A DNA stretch of 64,000 bases from Shimia sp965227725 (GTDB lineage Bacteria; Pseudomonadota; Alphaproteobacteria; Rhodobacterales; Rhodobacteraceae): positions 1,116,001 to 1,180,000 of the forward strand of contig NZ_CBDDGH010000005.1 in assembly GCF_965227725.1 (NCBI RefSeq), read 5' to 3'. The notes below the pieces were generated by a model. The model was not told where the DNA came from, did no database searches, and saw nothing but the letters and a program-made list of their open reading frames with translations. Positions 7,908 to 17,686 of this stretch are shown here, one piece after another (within the stretch, counting starts at the first letter, position 1; each line of letters begins with the position of its first letter). Made by a program: the position numbers and the translations under genes.

Positions 7908-10391
7908 ATGGTTACGAATAACAAAGTACTCACGGTTTCATACGGGACGTTCTCCTGCACCCTTGAAGGGTTTGAGGAGTCGTTTGACACAATGAAAGCC
8001 ATCGCTGAGTACTTCCGCGATCTGGCCGCGGATGATCGGTACTTTGGTGCCGAGCCTCCCACCCCGGACGCAGAAATGCTTGCCCGTATTGCGGAGAAAG
8101 AAATTGCCCGCCGCGTGAGCGCACGTATGGATCAGGGCACCATCGTTCTGAGCACCAATGCGCCGCAAGCCGCCGAAGCCCCAGCACCTGTTCAAGCACC
8201 GGCTCCAACACCTGTTGCAGAAGCTCCGATTGCAGCCCCTGCCCCCGCAGCCCCCGCCGCTGCTGCTCCGGTGCAAGCGCCCGTCGAAGCACCAGCGCCT
8301 GCCCCAGTTGCCGAAGCCCCTGCTCCCGCATTGGTTGAGCCTGAACCCGAAGATATCGTGGCCGCAGAAGAGATCGCTGTTGTGGCAGAGGCCGAAGCCG
8401 CCCCTATTGCTGAAGACGCACCCCAAAAGGACGTGATCGAGGCAGAGGCCGCCCCAAGCGTGACAGACAGCGTGCTTGCCGCCATCGCAGACGACACGCT
8501 CGACACCCCTGCGACCGACGATGCAAACGCCTTCATCGAAGACACCCCTGAGGACGCCGCCGAAGAGACCCCGATCAACCTCGGTGCCATCGCCGCTGCG
8601 GTGAATGCCGATGTGGTTGAGGAAGATCTGGCGGAAGAAACCGCTGCAGAGACCGTGGAAGAGCCTTCTGTCGCAGAAGACGTGGTTGAAGAGGCCGCGG
8701 AGCTTGCAGAAGAAGACACCGTTGAAACCGCCGTCGAAGACACTGCCGAGGATCTGGCCGAAGCGCTGACGGAAGAAGTCGCCGAGGAAGCTGACGCACT
8801 CGACATTTCTGAAGAAGCAGACGCCCCGCTGATCTTGGAGAATGCGGTAGAAGACACCGTTGATCCTTTCGCCACCGAGGCAGAGGAAGCCCCAGAAGCC
8901 CTTGCAGACGCAGAAGTGAGCGAAGACACAGAAGCCGCAGACCTGTCTGACTGGGACGAAGACGAGGCAGACAGCGCCGCCTATGAGGAAAACTCCATCG
9001 CGGCCAAGCTCGAGCGCATCCGCGCCGTTGTCTCCCGCGCCGACAGCGCCAAAGCTGACGCCATCCCGATGGAAGCGGACGCCGAGGAAGACGGCGAAGC
9101 TGCCGCAGACAGCAACATCTTTGAAGAAGAAGACGCCGCGCTTTATCAGGACGTCGCACCTGTAGAGCAGGCTGCAGCTGAGGAAACGGCAGACGCCCCG
9201 ATTTCTGAGGATGTGCTGTCAGAAGATGACTTCACCGCCGTCACCGAAGCTGTTGCCGAAGCGGATCCCCAGATCGAGGACGACGCGCCGGAAGCAGAGG
9301 ACAAAATCGCAGCAGAGGCCACAGAAGAGGCCGAGCTCGCCGAAGAAGCCGAAGCCCAGCCGCTGCGCGCCCGCGTCGTGCGCATGAAAAAGGCCGACTT
9401 CGAAGAAGCGGTGGCCGCCGGTCTGCTGGAAGCGGAACCTGTGGATGAGGACGAAGAGGAAACAGCCGAGGCGGCCCCGACCTCCAGCCTGACACCCGAA
9501 GACGAAGCGGATCTGCTTTCTGAACTGGCCAAAGTGCAAGCCGAACTCAAAGCGGCAGACGCTGTAGCCGACGCAGCTCCGGAAAAAGAAGAAAACCTCT
9601 TTGCCGAAGACCTCTCTGAGGACACCGCAGCCGAGGCCGAAGAAGAAGCCGCCGCCCCCGCACCAGAGCGCCCGCAGCAGCCTGAGCCGGATCTCAGCCG
9701 TCTGATGGCCAAAGCGGACAGCGAGATGCAGGAACCTGCGGGCAAAGGCCGCCGCAGCGCAATCGCGCATCTGCGCGCCGCCGTCGCCGCCACCCGCGCC
9801 GAAAAGCACGCCGTTGCGAACAAGAGCAAAGACGGCACAACCGCCTACCGCAGCGATCTCGCAAGCGTCGTGCGCGCCGCCACAGGTGGCGCCAAATCCG
9901 CAGCCGCCCCGCTGAAACTGGTGGCTGCCCAGCGTGTCGACACGCCCGCCGAGGCCGAAGAAAAATCCGCTCAACCAGAGAGCACTGCCCCCAAGAAAGC
10001 GCCGCGCCGCATCCCTGTTCGCCCGCGTCGCATTTCCGCTGATCAGGTCGACCGCGAAGAAGCTGCTCGCGCGGCGGCTCCCGTCAGCTCGGGCAGCTCC
10101 GCGATGAGCGGATTTTTGGACTACGCCAAATCTGTTGGCGCCACCCAGCTGCCGGAAAGCGTTGAGGCCGCAGCGGCCTATCTAACCTATGTGGAAGGTC
10201 TGGACCGCTTCACTCGCCCCATGCTGATGCGCATGGCCCGCGAAGTGAACATCCCGCAGTTCTCCCGCGAAGAGGGTCTGCGCAGCTTCGGCCAACTCCT
10301 GCGCCAGCAAAAGATCGACAAACTCGCCGGTGGCCGTTTCACCGCCAACCAAGCGATCAACTTCCAGCCCCGCGACCGCGAAGCGGGCTGA
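7908..10391 (+). CDS. large acidic Ala/Glu-rich protein with conserved ends
   Basis: 827 residues, function unknown. Residues 1-85 form a compact conserved-looking start (LTVSYGTFSCTLEGFEESF, MKAIAEYFRDLAADDRYFG, then a helix with EMLARIAEKEIARRV). Residues about 90-150 are Pro/Ala-rich (APAPV repeats). Residues about 150-590 are dominated by Glu, Asp and Ala and are probably disordered. A basic stretch follows (RRSAIAHLRAAVAATRAEK; RRIPVRPRRISADQ), then a C-terminal helical domain (about 735-827). I see no signal peptide or membrane helix. Roseobacter homologues are sometimes labelled CheA-like, but no histidine-kinase domain is present here. AAAGGA precedes ATG. Confidence 0.85.
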   Translation: MVTNNKVLTVSYGTFSCTLEGFEESFDTMKAIAEYFRDLAADDRYFGAEPPTPDAEMLARIAEKEIARRVSARMDQGTIVLSTNAPQAAEAPAPVQAPAPTPVAEAPIAAPAPAAPAAAAPVQAPVEAPAPAPVAEAPAPALVEPEPEDIVAAEEIAVVAEAEAAPIAEDAPQKDVIEAEAAPSVTDSVLAAIADDTLDTPATDDANAFIEDTPEDAAEETPINLGAIAAAVNADVVEEDLAEETAAETVEEPSVAEDVVEEAAELAEEDTVETAVEDTAEDLAEALTEEVAEEADALDISEEADAPLILENAVEDTVDPFATEAEEAPEALADAEVSEDTEAADLSDWDEDEADSAAYEENSIAAKLERIRAVVSRADSAKADAIPMEADAEEDGEAAADSNIFEEEDAALYQDVAPVEQAAAEETADAPISEDVLSEDDFTAVTEAVAEADPQIEDDAPEAEDKIAAEATEEAELAEEAEAQPLRARVVRMKKADFEEAVAAGLLEAEPVDEDEEETAEAAPTSSLTPEDEADLLSELAKVQAELKAADAVADAAPEKEENLFAEDLSEDTAAEAEEEAAAPAPERPQQPEPDLSRLMAKADSEMQEPAGKGRRSAIAHLRAAVAATRAEKHAVANKSKDGTTAYRSDLASVVRAATGGAKSAAAPLKLVAAQRVDTPAEAEEKSAQPESTAPKKAPRRIPVRPRRISADQVDREEAARAAAPVSSGSSAMSGFLDYAKSVGATQLPESVEAAAAYLTYVEGLDRFTRPMLMRMAREVNIPQFSREEGLRSFGQLLRQQKIDKLAGGRFTANQAINFQPRDREAG

Positions 10392-10414
10392 TTTTTACTG
10401 TATTCAGACCAGAG

Positions 10415-10440
10415 AACCCCGGCCGTTGGTCGGGGTTTTT
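10415..10440 (+). terminator. intrinsic terminator after the acidic protein gene
   Basis: AACCCCGGCC (10415-10424) pairs with GGTCGGGGTT (10428-10437) over a 3-base loop with one G-U pair, followed by five T and then GCTTTT. Confidence 0.88.
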
Positions 10441-10455
10441 GCTTTTGCGGAGATT

Positions 10456-11007
10456 TCACTCCAAAACCTTGTCATCGGGCACCAGATAGCCCTGATACCG
10501 CACAATCAATGCACCACTCAAAGGCGCTCGAAGTGCCACATCAAAGTTGAAGCGATTGTTCGCAACAAACTCGCGTGTTTCGCTTTCTGGCAATGTCCAA
10601 CGCGGCAACGGAATACCCAAAAACCAGCCGCGCCTGAGCGGCATCGAAACCACGCCGTTTCTGACGTCGAGATCAACCTCAAATAGAAACGCGCCAAATC
10701 GTTCGCGAAAACGCCCCGCTTCTGGCGCAGGTGCGCACCGCGACCGAAATCGCTTCAAATCGAACTGTCGCTCCCAGAGCTCTCCGTTCGCTTCACGTGT
10801 TTTGGTCACCTGAACCGGACATGCATCCGCCGCTGGTGGAAACCCAAATAGAGAAGCAATCAGGCGTGGAATGAATTGCCTCCCACGTTCGACGCGCGCA
10901 ATCCCTGCGAACCTCCGGACATCAGAAACTTCGTGCAAATCTCTGATTTCCCGAGGCAATTCCAACCAAACCTCCCCAAAGGCCCGTTCAAAATGTGGTG
11001 AATTCAC
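10456..11007 (-). CDS. DUF4166 domain protein
   Basis: 183-residue protein resembling the DUF4166 family, which is often fused to the C-terminus of SDR/saccharopine-dehydrogenase-like proteins but stands alone here. Recognisable features are the early GIARVERGRQFIPRLIASLFGFP and, near the end, the pattern FNFDVALRAPLSGALIVRYQGYL (positions about 152-174). The function of the domain is not established. The GTG start at 11007 overlaps the stop of the DCC gene as GTGA, so the two are translationally coupled. Confidence 0.75.
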   Translation of the reverse strand: MNSPHFERAFGEVWLELPREIRDLHEVSDVRRFAGIARVERGRQFIPRLIASLFGFPPAADACPVQVTKTREANGELWERQFDLKRFRSRCAPAPEAGRFRERFGAFLFEVDLDVRNGVVSMPLRRGWFLGIPLPRWTLPESETREFVANNRFNFDVALRAPLSGALIVRYQGYLVPDDKVLE

Positions 11008-11471
11008 TCCAGCAACAACCTCGCCTTAAGCCGTGCATCCGGCAGTGCGCACATATCAGCCCGGCCAAACAGCGCATAGCGGTTGCGCGCAATGCGGCGG
11101 TAAATCCAATCCTGAACCGCGCGTGGCAGAAGCCTCAGCGGCCACATCAGATGGCCCACGCCACCCACCTCGGCCCCCACCCGGATGATGGCATCGAGCG
11201 AACTGTAAGCGTGCCCATCAACAATCAGAAGCCAGCTTTCCGGATCATCCGGCCTCAGGTCATAATGTGCGAGCAACGCGGTGCCCAGCGCGGTCTGTCC
11301 GGGGCAAATCCGAAACCGCTCGGCGCGATCAAACCGCGCAATCATCCGCGCCCCAAAACTGCAGAGCGCGCAGTCCCCGTCCATCACGGCAATGGGTCCG
11401 CTGTCCTCAAAATCCGGGATCTCGGGATCTTCGCGGTATGAAAACGCGGTGCGTTCTGGAAGCTGCGCCAT
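11004..11471 (-). CDS. DCC-family thiol-disulfide oxidoreductase-like protein (DUF393)
   Basis: 155-residue small protein with the family motif VMDGDCALCSFGARMIARFD near its N-terminus. This is the Asp-x-x-Cys-x-x-Cys pattern of the DCC family, thought to be redox-active. ATG 11471 is chosen over an upstream in-frame ATG because GAGAGG lies just before it and the upstream codons look like leader. The rest is helical with a basic C-terminus. It is coupled by a 4-base overlap to the DUF4166 gene, a pairing that suggests one functional unit. Cellular role unknown. Confidence 0.83.
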   Translation of the reverse strand: MAQLPERTAFSYREDPEIPDFEDSGPIAVMDGDCALCSFGARMIARFDRAERFRICPGQTALGTALLAHYDLRPDDPESWLLIVDGHAYSSLDAIIRVGAEVGGVGHLMWPLRLLPRAVQDWIYRRIARNRYALFGRADMCALPDARLKARLLLE

Positions 11472-11593
11472 GGCTCTTGCCTCTCCTGTCTGCCGACAGC
11501 CTCGCAAACCCCGGCCTGCCCTGCAACCCCGCTGCAAAAACGAAAACGGCGACACAAGGGTGCCGCCGCTCTCTCAATCAATTTAGGTCGCGC

Positions 11594-11839
11594 TTATTGC
11601 GGATCATCGTCAAACCGATGCGGCGCGGCATTGGGGTCTTCTTGGCCGATACCTTTGAAAACCGATTTGAACGGCAGGATCCAGACAATCCCCAGCCCGA
11701 CATAGAGCGCCAACGTCCCGATGAAGGAGTTTGGCGAAAGCGTCGTGGCCAGAACGGACGCCAGGATGATGTAGATCGGCAGCCCCACCACGAGAACCAA
11801 AAGCGCAACGCGCCGCCGTGCCTTGTAGCTCAGTGCCAT
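11594..11839 (-). CDS. DUF2842 small membrane protein
   Basis: 81-residue protein beginning MALSYKARRRVALLVLVVG, with two membrane helices (about 10-32 and 40-60) and a polar acidic tail (GQEDPNAAPHRFDDDPQ). This arrangement is typical of the alphaproteobacterial DUF2842 family, function unknown. It lies 41 bases downstream of purA on the same strand and is probably co-transcribed. Confidence 0.8.
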   Translation of the reverse strand: MALSYKARRRVALLVLVVGLPIYIILASVLATTLSPNSFIGTLALYVGLGIVWILPFKSVFKGIGQEDPNAAPHRFDDDPQ

Positions 11840-11880
11840 CTCACTCTCTCCCTTCCGCGCTGTTCAAACCGTCTACGCGA

Positions 11881-13194
11881 TCAATCCGCAAACGGATCGG
11901 TCACCAGAATGGTGTCTTCCCGTTCCGGGCTGGTGGAGAGCAGTGCCACAGGGCATTCGATCAGCTCTTCCACGCGCTTGACGTATTTGATCGCATTGGC
12001 CGGCAGGTCGTTCCAGCTGCGCGCGCCTTCGGTGCTCTCGCTCCAGCCTGCAATCTCTTCATAGATCGGCTTGCAGCGCGCCTGCTGATCCGCCGCTGTG
12101 GGCAGGTAATCCAGCGTTTCGCCATCCAGCTCATAGCCTACGCAGATTTTCAGCGTGTCAAAGCCGTCCAGAACATCGAGCTTGGTCAGGCAGATGCCTT
12201 TGATGCCGGAGGTCGCACAGGTCTGACGCACCAGAGCGGCGTCAAACCAGCCACAACGGCGCTGACGGCCGGTGGTGGTGCCAAACTCATGGCCACGGGT
12301 GCCAAGACGCTCGCCATCCGCATCCGGAGTGCCGTCTTCTTTCAGCAGCTCGGTTGGGAACGGGCCTTCGCCCACGCGGGTGGTGTAGGCTTTCACAATG
12401 CCCAGCACATAGTCGATGGAACCCGGGCCAATGCCGACGCCGGTGGCCGCCTGGCCTGCGATCACATTGGAGGAGGTCACAAAAGGATATGTGCCAAAAT
12501 CAATGTCCAGAAGCGCGCCTTGTGCGCCTTCAAACAGGATACGCTTGCCTGCTTTACGCTTCTCGTTCAGCACCTTCCAGACAGGCGCTGCATAAGGCAG
12601 GATTTCTGCTGCGATCTCTTTGAGCTGCACAATCAGCGCGTCACGGTCAATCGGCTCCACGCCCAGACCTTTGCGCAGCGGATCATGGTGCTGCAGCGCG
12701 CGGTCCACACGGGCTTCCAGCGTCGCTTCGTCGGCCAGATCGGCCACACGGATCGCACGGCGGCCCACTTTGTCTTCATAGGCCGGGCCAATGCCGCGAC
12801 CGGTGGTGCCGATCTTCGTGCCTTTGGAGGCGGCTTCCTCGCGCGCCCGGTCTAGCTCACCGTGGAATGGCATGATCAGCGGGGTGTTTTCCGCGATCAT
12901 CAGCGTTTCCGGCGAAATCTCGACACCCTGCTCACGCACGGTCGCAATCTCTTTGATCAGGTGCCACGGGTCCAGCACCACGCCGTTTCCGATCACCGAC
13001 AGCTTGCCACCGCGCACAACGCCGGACGGCAGCGCGTGCAGCTTGTAGACTTTCCCGTCGATCACCAACGTATGGCCAGCGTTATGTCCCCCTTGGAAAC
13101 GTGCGATCACATCGGCACGCTCGCTGAGCCAGTCGACGATCTTGCCTTTTCCCTCGTCGCCCCACTGAGCGCCTACAACAACAACATTGGCCAT
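11881..13194 (-). CDS. purA: adenylosuccinate synthetase
   Basis: Joins IMP and aspartate using GTP, the first step from IMP to AMP. Length 437 residues, within the family range. The GTP-binding GAQWGDEGKGK is at residues 8-18, followed by the IMP-site GGHNAGHT, the motif GTTGRGIGPAYEDK and the C-terminal KYVKRVEELI. AAGGA precedes ATG 13194. The downstream DUF2842 gene follows on the same strand; the nitrile hydratase operon lies 125 bases upstream. Confidence 0.97.
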   Translation of the reverse strand: MANVVVVGAQWGDEGKGKIVDWLSERADVIARFQGGHNAGHTLVIDGKVYKLHALPSGVVRGGKLSVIGNGVVLDPWHLIKEIATVREQGVEISPETLMIAENTPLIMPFHGELDRAREEAASKGTKIGTTGRGIGPAYEDKVGRRAIRVADLADEATLEARVDRALQHHDPLRKGLGVEPIDRDALIVQLKEIAAEILPYAAPVWKVLNEKRKAGKRILFEGAQGALLDIDFGTYPFVTSSNVIAGQAATGVGIGPGSIDYVLGIVKAYTTRVGEGPFPTELLKEDGTPDADGERLGTRGHEFGTTTGRQRRCGWFDAALVRQTCATSGIKGICLTKLDVLDGFDTLKICVGYELDGETLDYLPTAADQQARCKPIYEEIAGWSESTEGARSWNDLPANAIKYVKRVEELIECPVALLSTSPEREDTILVTDPFAD

Positions 13195-13318
13195 ATCCGG
13201 TCCTTTGCAGAGAGTTCAAACCCGCGCCCTTTTAGCGATGTTGATGCAGGTGCGAAACCGCAAACTGCGCCAAAGCGCGTAAGTGCCGCAATTTCTCTGA
13301 CAGAACGCAGAAATGGCC

Positions 13319-13660
13319 TCAGCCCGCAGCTTCTCCAGCCGCCAGATGCACTGGCGCACCGTGTGGCGTGTTCAGATAGGCCCGGGTCCAGCCCTCTTTC
13401 AGATCACGCAGAACCGCAGCCTCCGCCAATCCCAGATCCTGCAAGAACCCTTCCAGCGTTTCGAGCCAGGCGTTGAAGTAATCTTCCCCGCCATCAAGCT
13501 CCTTGGCCAGCCCATGCGCCTTTAACGTGGCGCCAAAGCGCTCCGCCCAATCCGGCCAGCCAAAATGCCCCGCCTCATTCAGCGCGACAGTCAGCGCGAA
13601 AAGCTGCGCATGCCAGGGCGCATCAAACGCGGGTTCCGGCTTGCCACCGCACCACGTCAT
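13319..13660 (-). CDS. nitrile hydratase accessory protein
   Basis: 113-residue homologue of the small accessory/activator protein found beside cobalt nitrile hydratases, which helps load metal into the alpha subunit. Recognisable are PEPAFDAPWHAQLFALTVAL and the conserved FGWPDWAERFGATL followed by DYFNAWLETLE. ATG 13660 overlaps the nthB stop as ATGA and fits the homology better than an in-frame start 9 codons upstream. It is the last gene of the nthA-nthB-accessory operon. Confidence 0.88.
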   Translation of the reverse strand: MTWCGGKPEPAFDAPWHAQLFALTVALNEAGHFGWPDWAERFGATLKAHGLAKELDGGEDYFNAWLETLEGFLQDLGLAEAAVLRDLKEGWTRAYLNTPHGAPVHLAAGEAAG

Positions 13661-14334
13661 TCTGCGGGCTCCAGATAGCTCTCCCACAGGTCCAGCACGA
13701 CCTCATCACGCGGATCAGCCTCCGCGCCCCAGAGTTCACGCGCCGAAAACCGAACCGCATAAAGCGGCTCAGCCGCCTCGCCCTGAAAATGCGCATTGCT
13801 GTCAGGAAACACATGTGCGCCATGCTGCAGGACCACCTCGCCTTTTGCCCCGCTGGCGTAGGCTGGCAGACGTGTGTGCCCGCCCTGCACCATCACATTG
13901 CGCGCAGGCCGCCGGGTCTGCACTTTTGTGCCCACCGCAAACTGCGGCGCTGCGGCCTCCCGAGTGTAGGGGCTGCCATTCATCAGCGCGCCGGTGACCG
14001 CACCGGGCTTCGCCGCCCGCTCCGCCACGGGAGAGACACCTTCCGCCTGCCCGCTGGCAAGCTCCGTTTCCGTCAAAACCCCGCGCGCCACCATCAGATC
14101 CGCAAGGCCGCCCATCCATTTCTCATAATAAGAGAACCGCGTGTAATCCTCAGGGCTCAGCAGCTCGCGTGCATGGCGGGAGGCATCAATATTCCACTGC
14201 CCCAGAAAACCGCAGGCCACGTTCAGCGACAACGCCCGTTTGTGCCAGTCCTTGGCCTCTGCAAACTCATAGCCATCCGTCGGGTCCACCGGCCCAGTGC
14301 CAAGACGCCCACCCATATCATGTATCCGGCTCAT
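13657..14334 (-). CDS. nthB: nitrile hydratase subunit beta
   Basis: 225-residue beta subunit that completes the active site and substrate channel of nitrile hydratase, converting nitriles to amides. It opens with MSRIHDMGGRLGTGPV, the standard start of the family, followed by the helical N-domain. The C-terminal SH3-like barrel contains GTKVQTRR, GHTRLPAYASGAKGEVV and YAVRFSARELWG. It overlaps nthA by ATGA at its start and the accessory gene at its end. Confidence 0.95.
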   Translation of the reverse strand: MSRIHDMGGRLGTGPVDPTDGYEFAEAKDWHKRALSLNVACGFLGQWNIDASRHARELLSPEDYTRFSYYEKWMGGLADLMVARGVLTETELASGQAEGVSPVAERAAKPGAVTGALMNGSPYTREAAAPQFAVGTKVQTRRPARNVMVQGGHTRLPAYASGAKGEVVLQHGAHVFPDSNAHFQGEAAEPLYAVRFSARELWGAEADPRDEVVLDLWESYLEPAE

Positions 14335-14963
14335 GCGCCCCCCTCCTGCAAGTCTGGCTCCTTCGCCAAGGCAGTGCCGATCATACTGTCCCGCGTGATC
14401 AGCTCCGCCAGCGCCGCCTCGCTCATGCCCTCAGTGCCTGCAGGCCGCTGCGGCACCACCAGATAGCGCACCTCCGCGGTGCTGTCCCAGACACGCACTT
14501 TCTGGTCTTCCAGCAAGGTCACACCAAATTCTTCCAGAACTCTGCGCGGCTCGCGTACAGATCGCGCGCGGTAGGCATCTGATTTGTACCACCCCGGCGG
14601 AATGCCCAAAAGCGGCCACGGGTAACAGCTGCACAGCGTGCAAACGACCATATTGTGGGTCTCATCGGTGTTTTCGACAAACACCATATGCTCGCCTTGC
14701 CGCCCATACAGCCCCATCTCGCGCAGGGTTGGCATCGGATCGGCCATCATCTGCGCATGAAACTCAGGGTCCGCCCACATCTTCGCCACCACCTTGGCAC
14801 CGTTCTGCGGACCAATCTTGTTCTGATAGAGATCAATGATCTCATCCAAAGCGGCCGGATCCACCAAGCCTTTGTCCGTCAACAATGTTTCCAGCGCCTT
14901 CACCCGCAAAGCAGGGTCAGAAGGCAAATGTGAATGCGGGTGGTCTGCGTGATCATGTGGCAT
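14331..14963 (-). CDS. nthA: nitrile hydratase subunit alpha, cobalt type
   Basis: 210-residue metal-carrying subunit. The claw motif reads V-C-T-L-C-S-C at residues 107-113 (Cys108, Cys111, Cys113). Thr at 109 marks cobalt enzymes, whereas iron enzymes have Ser there. Two of these cysteines are oxidised to sulfenic/sulfinic acid in the mature protein. YPWPLLGIPPGWYKS follows, as in the family. The His-rich N-terminus MPHDHADHPHSH is an addition seen in many members. It heads a three-gene coupled operon. No amidase gene lies in view. Confidence 0.95.
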   Translation of the reverse strand: MPHDHADHPHSHLPSDPALRVKALETLLTDKGLVDPAALDEIIDLYQNKIGPQNGAKVVAKMWADPEFHAQMMADPMPTLREMGLYGRQGEHMVFVENTDETHNMVVCTLCSCYPWPLLGIPPGWYKSDAYRARSVREPRRVLEEFGVTLLEDQKVRVWDSTAEVRYLVVPQRPAGTEGMSEAALAELITRDSMIGTALAKEPDLQEGGA

Positions 14964-15172
14964 GGGCTGGAGCCTGCCACGGGCTCTTAAACCTGTCCAG
15001 TCACCTCATTGACAGGACGCGATTATTGCCCTTTCAGCGGCCCTCAACGCCCCGGCAAGACCCCGTCAACACTGTGTTCGCGCAAGAGCCGCGCGAAACC
15101 ACCTTGCCCCCCGCGCCAAACTTGCCTACATACCCCGCTAACAAAACCGAACGCTCGCTTTTACAGGTCCCA

Positions 15173-15535
15173 ATGGAAAACGTTGTCCTCATCATCCACC
15201 TTCTTCTTGCTCTGGCGCTGATTGGCGTCGTTCTGATGCAGCGTTCCGAGGGCGGTGGCCTTGGCATGGGTGGCGGCGGCGGTGCCGTATCCGGCCGCGC
15301 AGCTGCAACAGCGCTGACACGTGTGACTTGGATCCTGGCGGGCGCGTTCATCTGTACATCGATCGCCCTGACCGTGATCGCAGCGAAAAACTCCGCATCC
15401 AGCTCTGTGTTTGACCGTCTGGGCACCGAAGCCCCTGCGGCAGAGCAAACCGCGCCAACACTGCCGGGCGCTGGCGACTCGCTGCTGCCACCGTCTGAAG
15501 GCGACAACGCGCCGCTGGTGCCGCGCGCCGACTGA
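15173..15535 (+). CDS. secG: preprotein translocase subunit SecG
   Basis: 120-residue inner-membrane partner of SecYE. Two membrane helices (about 3-22 and 54-75) flank the conserved cytoplasmic loop VVLMQRSEGGGLGMGGG. Alphaproteobacterial SecG often has an Ala/Pro-rich C-terminal tail as here (about residues 80-120). ATG 15173 gives the expected start MENVVLIIHLLL; the frame is open upstream, but no family similarity extends there. Confidence 0.93.
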   Translation: MENVVLIIHLLLALALIGVVLMQRSEGGGLGMGGGGGAVSGRAAATALTRVTWILAGAFICTSIALTVIAAKNSASSSVFDRLGTEAPAAEQTAPTLPGAGDSLLPPSEGDNAPLVPRAD

Positions 15536-15560
15536 TCTCTGGCCCAAAGGGCTGGCTGAC

Positions 15561-15592
15561 GTGGCCCTCCTTTGGGGGCCACAACTATTTTT
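15561..15592 (+). terminator. probable terminator after secG
   Basis: GTGGCCC (15561-15567) pairs with GGGCCAC (15576-15582) with a pyrimidine-rich loop, followed after four bases by a run of five T. The gap before the T-run makes it weaker than the other terminators here. Confidence 0.55.
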
Positions 15593-15632
15593 GCCCCCTG
15601 CGGGCACCACCATAGCTTGAGGCACGAAAGCC

Positions 15633-15655
15633 GACCGCAACAGCATCTTGCGGTC
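15633..15655 (+). repeat. perfect hairpin just upstream of the pyrG promoter
   Basis: GACCGCAA (15633-15640) and TTGCGGTC (15648-15655) flank the 7-base loop CAGCATC. It ends 4 bases before the candidate -35 element of pyrG. It could be a second terminator for secG read-through without a T-run, or an operator. Confidence 0.6.
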
Positions 15656-15658
15656 CGG

Positions 15659-15687
15659 TTGCCTTCTTGCTGCGAATCCTATATAAA
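15659..15687 (+). promoter_or_regulatory. candidate sigma-70-type promoter of pyrG
   Basis: TTGCCT (15659-15664) and TATAAA (15682-15687) are separated by 17 bases, close to the housekeeping consensus. Transcription would begin near 15694, leaving a leader of about 80 bases before ATG 15777. Confidence 0.55.
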
Positions 15688-15776
15688 TTAAGTCCCGTGA
15701 TGCTGGGTCATTTGGCGGTGTGAATCGCCTCGGCTTGGGCGCTGCTAAATCGACAATCACGGGGGACGCCAGAGGC

Positions 15777-17420
<1,644 letters not shown>

Positions 17421-17452
17421 TCTCTGACCAAAATTCAGACAAAACCAACACC

Positions 17453-17486
17453 AAGGGCATGACGCGGGTCATGCCCTTTTCTTTTC
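17453..17486 (+). terminator. intrinsic terminator after pyrG
   Basis: AAGGGCATGAC (17453-17463) pairs perfectly with GTCATGCCCTT (17468-17478) over a 4-base loop, followed by TTTTCTTTTC. Confidence 0.92.
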
Positions 17487-17686
17487 CTGCGAAGCCCAAA
17501 TCCACGCAACGCGCGGTGCCCTAACCAATTTTCGGGCGCGATTTTCGCACTCCCGCGATACAGCCGCGATACCGACGCAATACCGACACGGGATTTCATG
17601 GTTAACGCCCCCCGTTGCGCGATTGCGTTTGACCCCTCTGCCCGCGCGCAGTACCACCATGGGCGCAAGACAAAAGGGACCCGCCC

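Noticed and set aside
8158..8340. Separate mobile or repeat element in the Pro/Ala region
   Set aside because: It is in frame with the 827-residue protein and is low-complexity coding sequence.
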